64,000 nucleotides of DNA from Arenicola marina (GCA_964019135.1 OZ025250.1:46779174-46843173), one strand, 5' to 3'. Positions 22,425-34,397 are shown, numbered from the stretch's first letter. Numbers and translations are program-made. Notes: generated by a model not told the origin, from the sequence alone.

Positions 22425-23575
22425 GATCTGGTCCCCGGTGACCTCAGCGAAGGCAACATCAAATGGGGATCTGGTCCCCGGTGACCTCAGCGAAGGCAGC
22501 ATCCAATGCTGATATGGTCCCCGGTGACCTCAGCGAAGGCAGCATCCAATGGAGATCTGGTCCCCGGTGACCTCAGCGAAGGCATCATCCAATGGGGATC
22601 TGGTCCCCGGTGACCTCAGCGAAGGCAGCATCCAATGGGGATCTCGTCCCCGGTGACCGCAGCGAAGGCAGCATCCAATGGGTATCTTTTCCAAGGCGAC
22701 TTCAGCGAAGGCAGCATTCAGTGGGGATCTGGTCCCCGGCGACCTCAGCGAAGGCAGCATCCAATGGGGATCTGGTCTCCGGTGACCTCAGCGAAGGCAG
22801 CATCCAATGGGGATCTGGTCCCCGGTGACCTCAGCGAAGGCAGCATCCAATGGGGATCTGGTCCCCGGTGACCTCAGCGAAGGCCACATCCAATGGGGAT
22901 CTGGTCCCCGGTGACCTCAGCGAAGGCAGCATCCAATGGGGATCTGGTCCCTGGTGACCTCAGCGAAGGCAGCATCCAATGGGGATCTGGTCCCCAGTGA
23001 CCTAAGCGAAGGCAGCGTCCAATGGGGATCTGGTCCCTGGCGATCTCAGCGAAGGCAGCATTCAGTGGGGATCTGGTCCCCGGCGACCTCAGCGAAGGCA
23101 GCATCCAATGGGGATCTGGTCTCCGGTGACCTCAGCGAAGGCAGCATCCAATGGGGATCTGGTCCCCGGTGACCTCAGCGAAGGCAGCATCCAATGGGGA
23201 TCTGGTCCCCGGTGACCTCAGCGAAGGCCACATCCAATGGGGATCTGGTCCCCGGTGACCTCAGCGAAGGCAGCATCCAATGGGGATCTGGTCCCTGGTG
23301 ACCTCAGCGAAGGCAGCATCCAATGGGGATCTGGTCCCCAGTGACCTAAGCGAAGGCAGCGTCCAATGGGGATCTGGTCCCTGGCGATCTCAGCGAAGGC
23401 AGCATCCAATGGGGATCTGGTCCCTGGTGACCTCAGCGAAGGCAGCATCCAATAGGGATCTGGTCCCCAGTGACCTAAGCGAAGGCAGCATCCAATGGGG
23501 ATCTGGTCCCTGGCGACCTCAGCGAAGGCAGCATCCAATGTGGATCTGGTCACCGGTGACCTCCAAGGCAGCCGA
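22425..23575. repeat. 43-bp minisatellite with 8-unit higher-order repeat
   Basis: About 27 copies of a unit with CTGGTCCCCGGTGACCTCAG and CGAAGGCAGCATCCAATGGGG. Translated shadows are identical or nearly so at 344-bp steps (22530, 22874, 23218), so blocks of eight units were duplicated. A shorter inverted version lies in the right arm at 35610-36060. Confidence 0.95.
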
Positions 23576-24183
23576 AAATTTCATCAGCGCATAATGTTCC
23601 TCCCAGAAATTGTCACGATGGACAGGGCCGAGCAGATCAATAAGAGTTGGCACTCCGAGAAGGGTCCCAGCAGCTAACTTTACCAGCTATGAAATTAGCA
23701 CCCCGGCCTATTCGAGATAATTGAGTGATAATTGATGTCACACAGTCATTAAATTAAGAATATTCTTTGAAACTTCATTTCATGTTAACTTTATTTGTCC
23801 TCTGGAAAAGAGAAATTCGACGGATAATTTGACACCTAAGCAAAACTAATAACAGAGCTGACAGGTAATTTATTTCTCAAAGTGTTCAAGATGAGCAAAG
23901 TGTGCAAGCGGTAAATCGTGAATACTTGGCCTACTTTGTAAGTATACAAACACCTTACCACAGCGGGAAAAGGAGCAGGATGCTCAAAAGAAAGAACAAT
24001 CGATAAACAGTTGGTGAAAATATGACTGAAACGGAATAATGTTCCTGCAGAATGCCAAACCGTGTCTCACTTTTTATCGAAAGTGCTCCATGAAGACGTT
24101 ATTCATAAACTTTGTCCTGTGACTTTGAGTGTTAGCCCATGGATTATTCCGTTTCCTCTTTTGTTAAATTTCGTTTTTTGCAG

Positions 24184-24285
24184 GACGTATTGGATATCAC
24201 AAAAGGTTGTAAGTCTACAGATGAAATTAAATCTCAACTGCCTGAAATAGCAAGTTTGATAGATGCTGCTTTCAAATATAATTAA
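24184..24285 (+). CDS. candidate last exon of an unrecognised gene (left copy)
   Basis: The acceptor TTTCGTTTTTTGCAG is followed by 33 codons starting DVLDITKGCKSTDEI and ending in TAA. The acceptor, frame and most residues recur in the inverted arm at 34734 (minus strand), where the end differs because the left arm carries about 150 bp absent there. Preservation of frame and splice site in both copies suggests real coding sequence. I do not recognise the family. The strong promoter-like donor at 21575 is a possible partner. Confidence 0.4.
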   Translation, partial: DVLDITKGCKSTDEIKSQLPEIASLIDAAFKYN

Positions 24286-24498
24286 ACTGATGATGTATCC
24301 TTCTTCTTAATTAATTTATGTGATACCATATTATTAGTCATAGTATTGCGAGTCGTGTTAAACAGCGCAATATAGCATTAATCTCTTTAAATTTAAAGAC
24401 GGCTACAATCGTGTAATCTGACCCAAACCACCCTGCGGGCCCCTTCAATAGACAATCGTTGCTATAGTGACAGTGCATAGAGGTAGGACAATAAAACC

Positions 24499-24517
24499 TG
24501 ACGTCACTCAACACAGT
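24499..24517 (+). promoter_or_regulatory. CRE-containing 19-mer shared with the AGMO intron array
   Basis: TGACGTCACTCAACACAGT is identical to the 14359 array unit. Its inverted partner is at 34565-34583. Confidence 0.6.
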
Positions 24518-24684
24518 ACTCTGGCTATTGGTTTAAACGGCCGCCCAGCAGCACGAGCCGCGTTTTCTGGAATACCGCGCCTTAGAAAAGAGTAAACTAC
24601 TTAAACACTGAGCTGACAACAGTGTGCTTACTCGATCATCGACACATGGGCATAAAATAGCAAAGACTGAAATAGTATTCTCAA

Positions 24685-24840
24685 ATGCCGGAAGATATGG
24701 AAGGATCTCAAAGCAACTTAGATGAAGAAGATGTTCCATTAATGGAGGAAGCCAAGCCTCAATGGACGGCCAAGGATACGGCCTATGGTCTAATGAAGTT
24801 CATTGATTGGTTAACCAGACGCGGGAAAGTTAGCAATTAA
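24685..24840 (+). CDS. 51-aa acidic small ORF (left copy)
   Basis: ATG to TAA; starts MPEDMEGSQSNLDEED and ends FIDWLTRRGKVSN. It is kept at the same length in the inverted arm (34242-34397, minus) with only a few residue changes and no indel. An acidic stretch followed by an amphipathic end loosely recalls the tail of pogo/Tigger-type transposases, but that is weak. It could be a small protein or an exon of the gene that includes 24184-24285. Confidence 0.35.
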   Translation: MPEDMEGSQSNLDEEDVPLMEEAKPQWTAKDTAYGLMKFIDWLTRRGKVSN

Positions 24841-25080
24841 ACCGGAACCTACATCTACGTTACATGGCGACACAATTACGGAATTTATTGTTTAGAGTTG
24901 ATCTCCGAGTTTGTAAGATTTTGTGACTAAAACGCGCTGCACTTACCAAACTATGAGCCACATGCTCTGCACAACCACCCAGATTGCATCAATGTGTACT
25001 CTTCTGTGGGTATATTATGTTAATTTCACGAATTAATTTACCCAGAAGCTGGTATTTAACTGGTCTAAAAACGGCAATTG

Positions 25081-25530
25081 ACAACTCCCCGGACACCTCC
25101 CCCCGGACAATTCCCCCCCAGACAATTCTTCCCTAGGACAAGTCCCCCCCGCACAACTCCCCCCCTTCCCCGGACAATTCCCCCCCGGACATTTCCCCCC
25201 TAGGACAAGTCCCCCCCGGACAACTCCCCCCGGACAATTCCCCCCCGGACAATTCCCCCCTAGGACAAGTCCCCCCCGGACAACTTCCCGCCCAGACAAT
25301 TCCCCCCGGACAATTCCCCCCTAGGACAACTTCCCCCCGGACAACTCCCCCCTACGAGACAACTTCCCCCCGGACAATTCCCCCCGGACAATTCCCCCCC
25401 AGTCAGTTCCGCCCCCGGACAACTCCCCCGCCCCCTCCCCCCAACTATAATCCCCCACCTGGAAAATGTTATCCTTGGGCCAGTCCCCCCCGGCAAGTTG
25501 CCCCCGGACAATACCCACCTGGACGATAAC
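25081..25530. repeat. outer 14-16-bp tandem repeats, left end
   Basis: Units of the type GGACAATTCCCCCC and GGACAAGTCCCCCCC, with CTAGGACAA variants. They mirror the array at the right end. Confidence 0.9.
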
Positions 25531-27356
25531 CACCCCCTGGAAACACACACCGACAGAAAGAACAACCCCTCCCCCCGTCTTCTTCTTCCGACGCGTAGGA
25601 ATACTTCGGCAGGACATCCGGGAGGGATAGACACTGGCAGTCATGGCAAAGTTTATGGTGGTTAATTATTTGAACACTTTCGACATGAACTGGAATATAT
25701 AGTCAATAGCTGCAATGTAAAAAAATACTTCAGTCTCATATGGGCACATCGAGAGAAATTCCAGATTTCTGCTCCGGGGATTGAGAGAAAAATGGCGAAA
25801 AAAGGGGTAAGGGGTCATTTGGGCGACACATATGTATATACCTATATACATTTAGTGCCCCCCCCCCCGCTTCACCGCCAATGGGGTGCGAGTGGTGCAT
25901 GAGAAAATATGTATTTCCTTCCACCTTGGCACGCAATGTGCGCAGCTATGGGACGAAAACAGTTAAATCACTCATGAGTGAGGTAACACCCATATAAAAA
26001 ATTATAGGCTTCTGCCCACGTTGTGACAAAAAGTCCTATGGTGAACCACATTTACTTCCGTCCAAACCAAACTGTATTCTATGTAACACATTTACTTACT
26101 AAAGTACCTAAAATGCATTCGGGGGTGGGGGGGGGGAGGGGGCTTTGCGGGGCACTATGTATAGCTAGGTAAACAAATACGTATCACACGAATAACACCT
26201 TTTCTTCTTTTCTTCTTCCCCCGGAGCAGAAATCTGCATTTTCTCTCGATGTCGTATGTACCCATTATCTCTATCGTCAAAAAAAGATAAGAATGCCGGT
26301 GTCTAGTTGGATGTCTTCTTAACCAAACATTTCTCTCGCGATGACAACAAAATGTCCTATTTTATATTCTCTGGCTCTCTCATATGACCACTATCGTATG
26401 GGCGGCATACCCGCACCATCACAAATGTAGTGCCCCCCAAGGCCTCTAGCATAAAGGAGCACGCGCCTGCTGTGACGTCCACTGCCCATTGTGGTGTGGG
26501 GCGGGGTGGGGTGGGGTGAGGTGGGGGGTGGGTGGGGGGGGGGGGGGGGTGCACGCTTCTGTTCGAAGCGCTATCGCGCCAAACACAATGCGTCTTAGTA
26601 AGGATAATGTATAATTAAACACCATAATTGGTCTTAGCAAGGACAGATTCGCGTGCGAATTTCATTTTGTCCGTTTTTACAGGCGCTCGGAGGTCTCGAG
26701 TATCAATACCCAGCAAGTTATGACCACTCAAAACCGACATGCGAGTTAACGCACATTCAAAGCAGTCCGAATTTTCCTGTGGGGGAATTGTCGGGGGGGC
26801 AAGCAATTGTCCGAAGGGAGGAGCGGGGTGTCGGGGTGAACGAGCGGGGAAGAATTGTCCTAGGTGTGGGGGGGTGGTATTGTCGGGGGGGGGGGGGTTG
26901 TCCTGCTCCCCGGCAAATCTTTTCTCTCCTGACAAGAGGAGTAAGACACCCCCCCCCCACGCCACCCCCCTACAATGCCCCCCCAGACAATCGAGGACTG
27001 CTCGACCCTGGAAACCCCCGACGCCCTTCCCCACCAGACAGGCCTGTCTCCAAAATACCCAGACCGGCACAGGAGTATAAATTATTCAGATATATTTGAT
27101 ATTAACTCGCACGTCGGTTTTGAATGGTCACAACTTTTTCGGTATTGATACTCGAAAACTGGGAGCCTGAAAAGACCCTGACAAACTTAATTTCGCCCGC
27201 GAATCTGTCCTATAGGAGGGTTTGTGTGACCGCGATAACATAGGCGTACACCACCCGCCCCACCCCTTCAGAGCCGCAAGGTTTCTCTAATACGTCTGCG
27301 CCATTGATGTAGTTCCAAATTCTAATGTTACAGAAGGCCCAGGGTTTATTGTGGGC

Positions 27357-27556
27357 NNNNNNNNNNNNNNNNNNNNNNNNNNNNNNNNNNNNNNNNNNNN
27401 NNNNNNNNNNNNNNNNNNNNNNNNNNNNNNNNNNNNNNNNNNNNNNNNNNNNNNNNNNNNNNNNNNNNNNNNNNNNNNNNNNNNNNNNNNNNNNNNNNNN
27501 NNNNNNNNNNNNNNNNNNNNNNNNNNNNNNNNNNNNNNNNNNNNNNNNNNNNNNNN
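27357..27556. other. 200-N assembly gap
   Basis: Exactly 200 unknown bases lie between the two palindrome arms, 40 bp beyond the left arm's inner end and directly next to the right arm's. A round number suggests a placeholder gap. Open frames crossing it are meaningless. Confidence 0.98.
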
Positions 27557-29219
27557 GGAACTACATCAATGGCGCAGACGTATTAGAGAAACCTTGCGGC
27601 TCTGAAGGGGTGGGGCGGGTGGTGTACGCCTATGTTATCGCGGTCACACAAACCCTCCTCCTATAGGACAGATTCGCGGGCGAAATTAAGTTTGTCAGCG
27701 TCTTTTCAGGCTCCCAGAGTTTTCGAGTATCAATACCGAAAAAGTTGTGACCATTCAAAGCCGACGTGCGAGTTAATATCAAATATATCTGAATAATTTA
27801 TACTCCTGTCCCGGTCTGGGTATTGTGGAGACAGGCCTGTCTGGTGGGGAAGGGCGTCGGGGGTTTCCAGGGTCGAGCAGTCCTCGATTGCCTGGGGGGT
27901 ATTGTCAGGGGGTGGCGTGGGGGGGGGGGTTGTCTTGCTCCTCTTGTCGGGAGAGGAAAGATTTGCCGGGGAGCAGGACAACCCCCCCTCCCAGACAATA
28001 CCACCTCCCCCCCCCGCACCTAGGACAATTCTTCCCCGCTCGTTCACCCCGACATCCCGCTCCTCCCTTCGGTTTTGAGTGGTCATAACTGGCTGGGTAT
28101 TGATACTCGAGACCTCCGAGCGCCTGTAAAAACGGACGAAATAAAATTCGCACGCGAATCTGTCCTTGCTAAGACCAATTATGGTGTTTAATTATACATT
28201 ATCTTTACTAAGACGCATTGTGTTTGGCGCGATAGCGCTTCGAACAGAAGCATGCACCCCCCCCCCACCCACCCCCCACCTCACCCCACCCCACCCCGCC
28301 CCACACCACAATGGGCAGTGGACGTCACAGCAGGCACGTGCTCGTTTATGCTAGAGGCCTTGGGGGGCACTACATTTATGATGGTGCGGGTATGCCGCAC
28401 ATACGATAGGGGTCATATGAGAGAGCCAGAGAATATAAAATAGGACATTTTGTTGTCATCGCGAGAAAAATGTTTGGTTAAGAAGGCATCCAACTAGACA
28501 CCGGCATTCTTTTCTTTTTTTGACGATAGAGATAATGGGTACATACGACATCGAGGGAAAATGCAGATTTCTGCTCCGGGGGAAGAAGAAAAGGTAAAAA
28601 AGGTGTTATTCGTGTGATACGTATTTGTTTACCTAGCTATACATAGTGCCCCGCACCCCCCTCCCCCCCCCCCCCTCCCCCGAATGCATTTTAGGTACTT
28701 TAGTAAGTAAATGTGTTACATAGAATACAGTTTGGTTTGGACGGAAGTAAATTTGGTTCACCATATGACTTTTTGTCACAACGTGGGCAGAAGCCTATAA
28801 TTTTTTATATGGGTGTTACCTCACTCACTCATGAGTTAACTGTTTTCGTTCCATAGCTGCGCACATTGCGTGCCAAGGTGGAAGGAAATACATATTTTCT
28901 CATGCACCATTCGCACCTCATTGGCGGTGAAGGTGGGGGGGTCACTAGATGTACATAGGTATATACATATGTGTCGCCCAAATGACCCCTTACCCCTTTT
29001 TTCGCCATTTTCTCTCAATCCCCGGAGCAGAAATCTGGGATTTCTCTCGATGTGCCCATCTGAGACTGAAGTATTTTTTTACATTGCAGCTATTGACTAT
29101 ATATTCCAGTTCATGTCGAAAGTGTTCAAATAATTAACCACCATAAACTTTGCCATGACTGCCAGTGTCTATCCCTCCCGGATGTCCTGCCGAAGTATTC
29201 CTACGCGTCGGAAGAAGAA

Positions 29220-29750
29220 GGGGGGGGGGGGGTTGTCCTTTCTGTCGGTGTGTGTTTCCAGGGGGTGGTTATCGTCCAGGGGGGTATTGTCCGGGGGCAA
29301 CTTGCCGGGGGGGACTGGCCCAAGGGTAACATTTTCCAGGTGGGGGATTTTAGTTGGGGGGAGGGGGGGGGTTGTCCGGGGGCGGAACTGACTGGGGGGA
29401 AATTGTCCGGGGGGAATTGTCCGGGGGGAAGTTGTCTCGTAGGGGGGAGTTGTCCGGGGGGAAGTTGTCCTAGGGGGAATTGTCCGGGGGGAATTGTCTG
29501 GGGGGGAAGTTGTCCGGGGGGGGACTTGTCCTAGGGGGGAATTGTCCGGGGGGGAATTGTCCGGGGGGAGTTGTCCGGGGGGGACTTGTCCTAGGGGAGA
29601 AATGTCCGGGGGGGAATTGTCCGGGGGGGGGAGTTGTCCCGGAAGGAGGGGGGGGGGCTTGTCCTAGGGGGGAATTGTCCGGGGGGGAATTGTCCGGGGG
29701 GGGGAATTGTCCGGGGGGGACTTGTCCTAGGGAAGAATTGTCCGGGGGGG
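29220..29750. repeat. outer 14-16-bp tandem repeats, right end
   Basis: GGGGGGAATTGTCCGG and GGGGACTTGTCCTAGG units, inverted relative to the left end and somewhat more numerous. Confidence 0.9.
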
Positions 29751-31103
29751 AATTGCCCCTCATCTTGGAGATTCGAGCTTACTCTCCCTAAATCTTCGTC
29801 AATCGCGATCCTGAGACGGGATTCCCCCCCCCCCCCTCCCCGCCTCCCAGTTTCGGCTAGCGATGCGAAGGACCCAATTCTTAGGTCTAAGTTTGTTGCT
29901 GGGCAATATATCCCAAAGGTCAAGGTCATCACCATAAAAAATGTATAGCGTATTGGGCTTGTACGCCGCATTTAAATTTTGCAAATCGCCAGACCGGTTT
30001 TTCTGCCAATATTTTGACATATAGTATGATGACCAGATGAGAACATTTTGGTGGGAATATCACCTCTCATTTTCCGAATGAAGGAAGTCCGACAAATGAC
30101 ACCTTGCGTACAATATCATTAGTATTAGGACGCGGAAGGCGTATATTGACTAAGGTCACGTATCCAAGGTCAAGCTCACAGCAAGGTCAATGTCGCGAAA
30201 CCTTGTTTTGTCGTAACTCCGTTAATATTTGCCATAGAGAGCTGCATTTGTTTTGTTTCAGATTTATAGTTGTTGGTCAGTCATATTTTACTGTGAAAAT
30301 GATTAAAGCTTGACAGCTTAATCTCTATGCCAAAACTTCGATTCGCTCAATAACGGATGGCACCAGGTGACGTTCCCTTCTGTTAAGCAGGGAACACAGG
30401 GTCTGTTTTGTTGCATCCGCCTCCGCGTTCGCGTCCGCCTTTTGCGAACACACGTGTTCGTCTTCTTGTCCGTCGCCCGGCCCACTTTTCTATGTGTGGA
30501 AACTGTTGTTCTAGGTCAGTTCAGGCTAGTAAGCACATGGAGCCGAATCAAACTACAGAACATCAAACTTTTTATCATTATATACAATCACTGAATATAC
30601 TGATCCTGGTTCAATTCTAAAAAAAAACAATTACAATCACAGCAAACTTGAAATATATCTAGCCCGGCGAATAGTTATCCCTCTATCCCTGCGGCAGACC
30701 ATGCTGGAGAAGGTACTCCGAGGCCACCTGGGGACTTGGAGTTCATTTTTACCTAACTAATTATAATTATTTCTGAAATGTTATGCCCCCAACCAACCTA
30801 TATGCCTCTCCATACCCAGTTAATATGCTCTACGTAACTTCGGTCCGGGATTGAATTTGACGGATTGCGAGACGGACGCGAGGCGGACGCAGAAGCGTGT
30901 CTTTGCGCCTTTAATTTATATTGGATACCTTTAATTAAGACGGACGACGGACGTGGAGGCCGAAGCTTGACCTTGCGTGTCTATTGTTTCCCAACCACAG
31001 CTCATGGTGGTGTACCGTTCGACCGCGCACCAAGGCCCAGGGTGCCCACCCTCACTTATGGGCCGTCAAATACTTCGGATACGAAGACACCCATATCGAT
31101 GTT

Positions 31104-31281
31104 CAGGGGCGGATCCAGAAAATCTGGATAGGGGGGCCGGTTTCAGGATTGGGTCCAGATAAGCTGGATAGGGGGGGGGGGGCGGTTTTGGTTTTCATAT
31201 GTGAAATGGTATAAATGATATAAATTTCGACCCTAAAAGGGGGCGAGGCCGGGTCGCCCCCCCCCCCTGAATTCACCCCTG
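31104..31281 (+). mobile_element. short nonautonomous DNA transposon, copy 1
   Basis: 178 bp. It begins CAGGGGCGGATCC and ends CACCCCTG, and is flanked on both sides by ATGTT (31099-31103 and 31282-31286), a 5-bp target duplication. It is similar throughout to the copy at 33698. The TIR and 5-bp duplication would suit a hAT5-like family; the superfamily is inferred. Confidence 0.85.
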
Positions 31282-31289
31282 ATGTTAAA

Positions 31290-31469
31290 AGTCATGTCGC
31301 GTCGCGTCATGTCGCGTTTGCAAACGCCGGCGGCAAGGTCGCCACAAAGCGTATCCTTTGACATGCGTTCACCCTGCATGCGATGAACGTCCCCAAACCA
31401 GCGAAGATGTCTGGGATTGATAAGAGCAAGAATGCTTGACAGGCTGGCCTTGGCCAGATACTTTGTCAT
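31290..31469 (-). pseudogene. LINE open reading frame fragment
   Basis: The translation LRWFGDVHRMQGERMSKDTL, followed by CGDLAAG and CKRDM, matches the familiar LRWxGHVxRM..R.PKxxLxGEL...CKRDM tail of non-LTR retrotransposon proteins. The Gly/Pro/Arg-rich piece usually found between GEL and CKRDM is missing. Only about 60 codons remain. The clade is not assigned. Confidence 0.7.
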
Positions 31470-32772
31470 TTGTAACCCCAGACACTTCTTCGCGCGTTAT
31501 GGCATATCTATCGCACATCTGCCGATGTGGATTGTTATTTTCTTAATAACTTTCCATCAGATAATTATGGCTGAAAGTGATTTTTCGTTCTTATGTTGAG
31601 AGCGGTATTCACACTTCCGGGTATATGAAATATTTGTAATATGGAATATGCAAAAGATGTATTTAGGTGCATTTTGGACCATGGTGTACCAGATAAAACT
31701 CTCCATATTGACTCTCCAAAGCAAAATACATTAGACGTTTACTTCATGAAACTGAACCTGTTGTTTAATATTGGTTTAGTACATGAACCTTCATGTTAAT
31801 TGTGTATATATGGAATTTGGGTAATACAGCTGGGTATATATTCGCCCCTGATAACTGACGAATGATGATTTTAGAGAATCAAGACTAAATTGAACTAAAT
31901 TTGTATTCGCTTAGTAAGGACGAAACCGTTGTCATACCGTTCAACGTTTTTCTCGTAGATATTTATGTGAACGAACTGTTACCATGCCAGCATTGTGTCA
32001 CAATAGGGCGGACGAATTTGAAGAACTAACGTTACATAAAAATCAAGTCTGTTTATTTCCGGGATCGTGAACTGCCAGGATGCTTATTTCGTGATGCGGG
32101 ATTGAGGAATTTTATTTCTGTTATCCGAGATGAGATACCCCTCTTACCCCCCTCCTATAAGATACCTATGGGAAACAAAATGAATTGGTGTTTACGCCGC
32201 TTTTGTGAACTGCCCGATGAAGGATGAATAAATAAAATAGCCGCCCCAGATTAGGTGCCTGGGTCCGTATCCGAACCTAGGATATTAGCGGGCGGATGAT
32301 TCATAGTGATAATCAGTATTCAATGAATGTCAAGCAGCTTTCATGACATAGCAATAGGCAAACCTTCCAAAACAGTCATTATAATGGATATCACGACTGA
32401 GTTTTTCACTTGTTTATTTCTAAATGCAAGGATCATATTTCACCAACTAATGCTATTTGGTCTTGGATGACCTGATATTATAAGTACAGTTGTGACAAAT
32501 GTATTTCTTCAGCTAGCTAAGGAATGCGACATCGATGACATCCTTGGTGGGACTTGCAGGTTTGATGTCGTTAAGCATGAATCTTTGGCCGGAGGAGGCG
32601 GATGGGACGTCTCTGGTCAAAATGTCGTAATGCGCAAATGCGAACGGCTTTTTATATTTTATTCGCCATTAACTCGAGATTTGACCAGTTTCCCAGCACC
32701 GATAAGTTCTCAAAACATTGATCCAGAAACTGTCACATAGCGTTTTTTTCCATATACTATTGAAGCCTACAG

Positions 32773-32884
32773 GCCTATATGTCTGTTGTACGGATGGGGT
32801 ACATGTGGTGGATGTGGCGGGGGCCGGGGTGGTGGCCACCCCCAACACGCCGCTGGAGGTGCAGGGGGAGAAGTGGCGGCCGAG
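32773..32884 (+). other. exon-like GC-rich block, gene unknown
   Basis: 112 bp framed by an acceptor (GAAGCCTACAG) and a donor (CCGAG|GTATGT), open in one frame with phases 1 and 2. It translates to GLYVCCTDGVHVVDVAGAG and then VVATPNTPLEVQGEKWRPR. Its GC content resembles the AGMO exons and contrasts with its AT-rich surroundings. No partner exon is found nearby. It may be an orphan exon of a larger or duplicated gene. Confidence 0.4.
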
Positions 32885-33697
32885 GTATGTGTCCGTCCTC
32901 CAAGACACGATCCTATATAGGAATATCTGTGTCTCCTCTTTCAAATACTGTGCCCCCTGGCCTCTCCCTGGCCTCTTATATATTACAATGCATCAAGTTT
33001 CGTAGTTTATGTGTTCTTTTGTTTATTTTAGCGACGATTATTATAAAGCGTGCAATAGTACGTGACGGGCACCTACGTCTCAGGCTTTTACCCCCCCCCC
33101 CCCCCACCCCTTCAAGCATTCCTGCACGCGCCCCTAATCCACGTCGGTATGAAACTTACACATTACATCGCAGAAAAATAATGTCGTGAGAGAACAATAG
33201 AGTGATGTCACTAGGGAATTTTACCAATTGATCAGCTCGCCAAAACAGTACAGTCGTGAAAAATAATGTACTGTTCAGGCAATAACATGACGTCATCGCA
33301 GTAGTTCGGGCATGTTCGATTTACATGAAACCGTCGGGAAACCGAAACCGTTTTTGAAATCGGTTTCAACAATTTGCCCACCTAAAGGCGAACGCATCGT
33401 TATATTTTTTTACAATTTCGGCATGTATTGGGCAGCGGTAGTTGTGCCAGCATAAATCTGCTGTTTGTCTTTACCTACGATTGGACTGTCCGTTAATAAA
33501 TTAGTCTCATGCTTGTACCCAGAAATTGCCTATTTTCACTTATGCCATAATTTCATAGGCATACTGACGCAATGCTGTAACCACCATATCTCTCTGCTAA
33601 GCTTGGTGATTCTGCTGTGGTCTCCGTTCTATTCATTCTGACATGCGACTTTCCCTCCGTGTCATTGGCACCAGTGAACGTTTCTTTGGTCATCGCT

Positions 33698-33872
33698 CAG
33701 GGGCGGATCCAGAAAATCTGGGTAAGGGGGCCGGTTTCAGGGTCGGATCCAGATATGCTTAATAGGGAGGGGGGCGGTTTTAGGTTTCATATGTTAAAGG
33801 GTATAAGTTATATAATTTCGGCCCTAAAAGGGGGGCCGGGGCCGGGTTTAGCCTCCCCCGGATCCGCCCCTG
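33698..33872 (+). mobile_element. short nonautonomous DNA transposon, copy 2
   Basis: 175 bp with perfect 13-bp terminal inverted repeats, CAGGGGCGGATCC and GGATCCGCCCCTG. It is flanked by TCGCT on both sides (33693-33697 and 33873-33877). Same family and orientation as 31104-31281. Noncoding. Confidence 0.9.
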
Positions 33873-34241
33873 TCGCTGTCCATCATTCACCGCCCCTCCG
33901 GCCAAAATGAAAGCAAATGGCAGACCAACACGCCTTCACTAAGAAGCTCCGGGTTAGTCTGCCATTTGGCGAAGTACTGTCCAAGCTTTATCTTGTCATC
34001 CTGTCCATTGAATGATTATTTCCGTTTTTGTTATTGCCTGCCTTGAAGTAAAGCTTGCAACGGGTGGTAGAAAAGTCGCTTGAATCTGAAGCTTGCAGTC
34101 TGGGTGGTTGTGCAGAGCATGTGGTTCATAGTTTGGTAAGTGCAGCGCGTTTTAGTCACAAAATCTTACAAACTCGGAGATCAACTCTAAACGATCAATT
34201 CCGTAATTATGTCGCCATGTGACGTAGATGTAGGTTCCGGT

Positions 34242-34397
34242 TTAATTGCTAACTTTCCCGCGGCTGGTTAACCAATCAATGAACTTCATTAGACCATAGG
34301 CCGTATCCTTGGCCGTCCATTGAGGCTTGGCTTCCTCCATTAATCGAAAATCTTCTTCATCTAAGTTGCTTTGAGATCCTTCCATATCTTCCGGCAT
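34242..34397 (-). CDS. 51-aa acidic small ORF (right copy)
   Basis: Counterpart of 24685-24840 with identical length. Differences include DVPLMEE to DFRLMEE and LTRRGK to LTSRGK. It is uninterrupted. Function unknown. Confidence 0.35.
   Translation of the reverse strand: MPEDMEGSQSNLDEEDFRLMEEAKPQWTAKDTAYGLMKFIDWLTSRGKVSN

Larger units (their letters stand above)
21490..24995 (+). repeat. left arm of a large inverted repeat
   Basis: This segment matches 34090-41690 in reverse complement at about 96% in the stretches I compared. It includes sequence from the 21.5-kb donor through 22.1-22.4 kb, the 43-bp array and 23.6-24.99 kb. The arms differ by repeat number, short indels and a 4.7-kb insertion on the right. 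Homology fades near 24995 at ATCTGGGTGGTTGTGC (read inverted). Confidence 0.9.
25081..29750. mobile_element. foldback-like palindromic element around a sequence gap
   Basis: The left arm (25081-27316) and right arm (27557-29750) are inverted copies at about 96%. Each outer end is a tandem array of GGACAATTCCCCCC-type units, and inner parts are mixed-sequence modules. That design, long inverted repeats with tandem outer domains, is typical of foldback transposons. AATTG flanks both sides (25076-25080 and 29751-29755), but it also occurs inside the repeat, so the target duplication is uncertain. No transposase frame is seen; up to 240 bp of centre is unread or unpaired. Confidence 0.6.
29757..34090. 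other. spacer between foldback element and right arm
   Basis: About 4.3 kb with no partner in the left half. It contains two short DNA transposons (31104, 33698), a LINE scrap (31290-31469) and an exon-like stretch (32773-32884), described separately. AAGGTCA-type strings recur near 29915 and 30155-30190. The rest shows no gene. Confidence 0.6.

Noticed and set aside
27325-27666. 113-aa frame crossing the N gap
   Set aside because: Most of it is unknown bases.
26357-28443. Pro-rich or Gly-rich frames in the palindrome arms
   Set aside because: They come from homopolymer C/G runs and appear mirrored in both arms, with frames changed by run-length differences.
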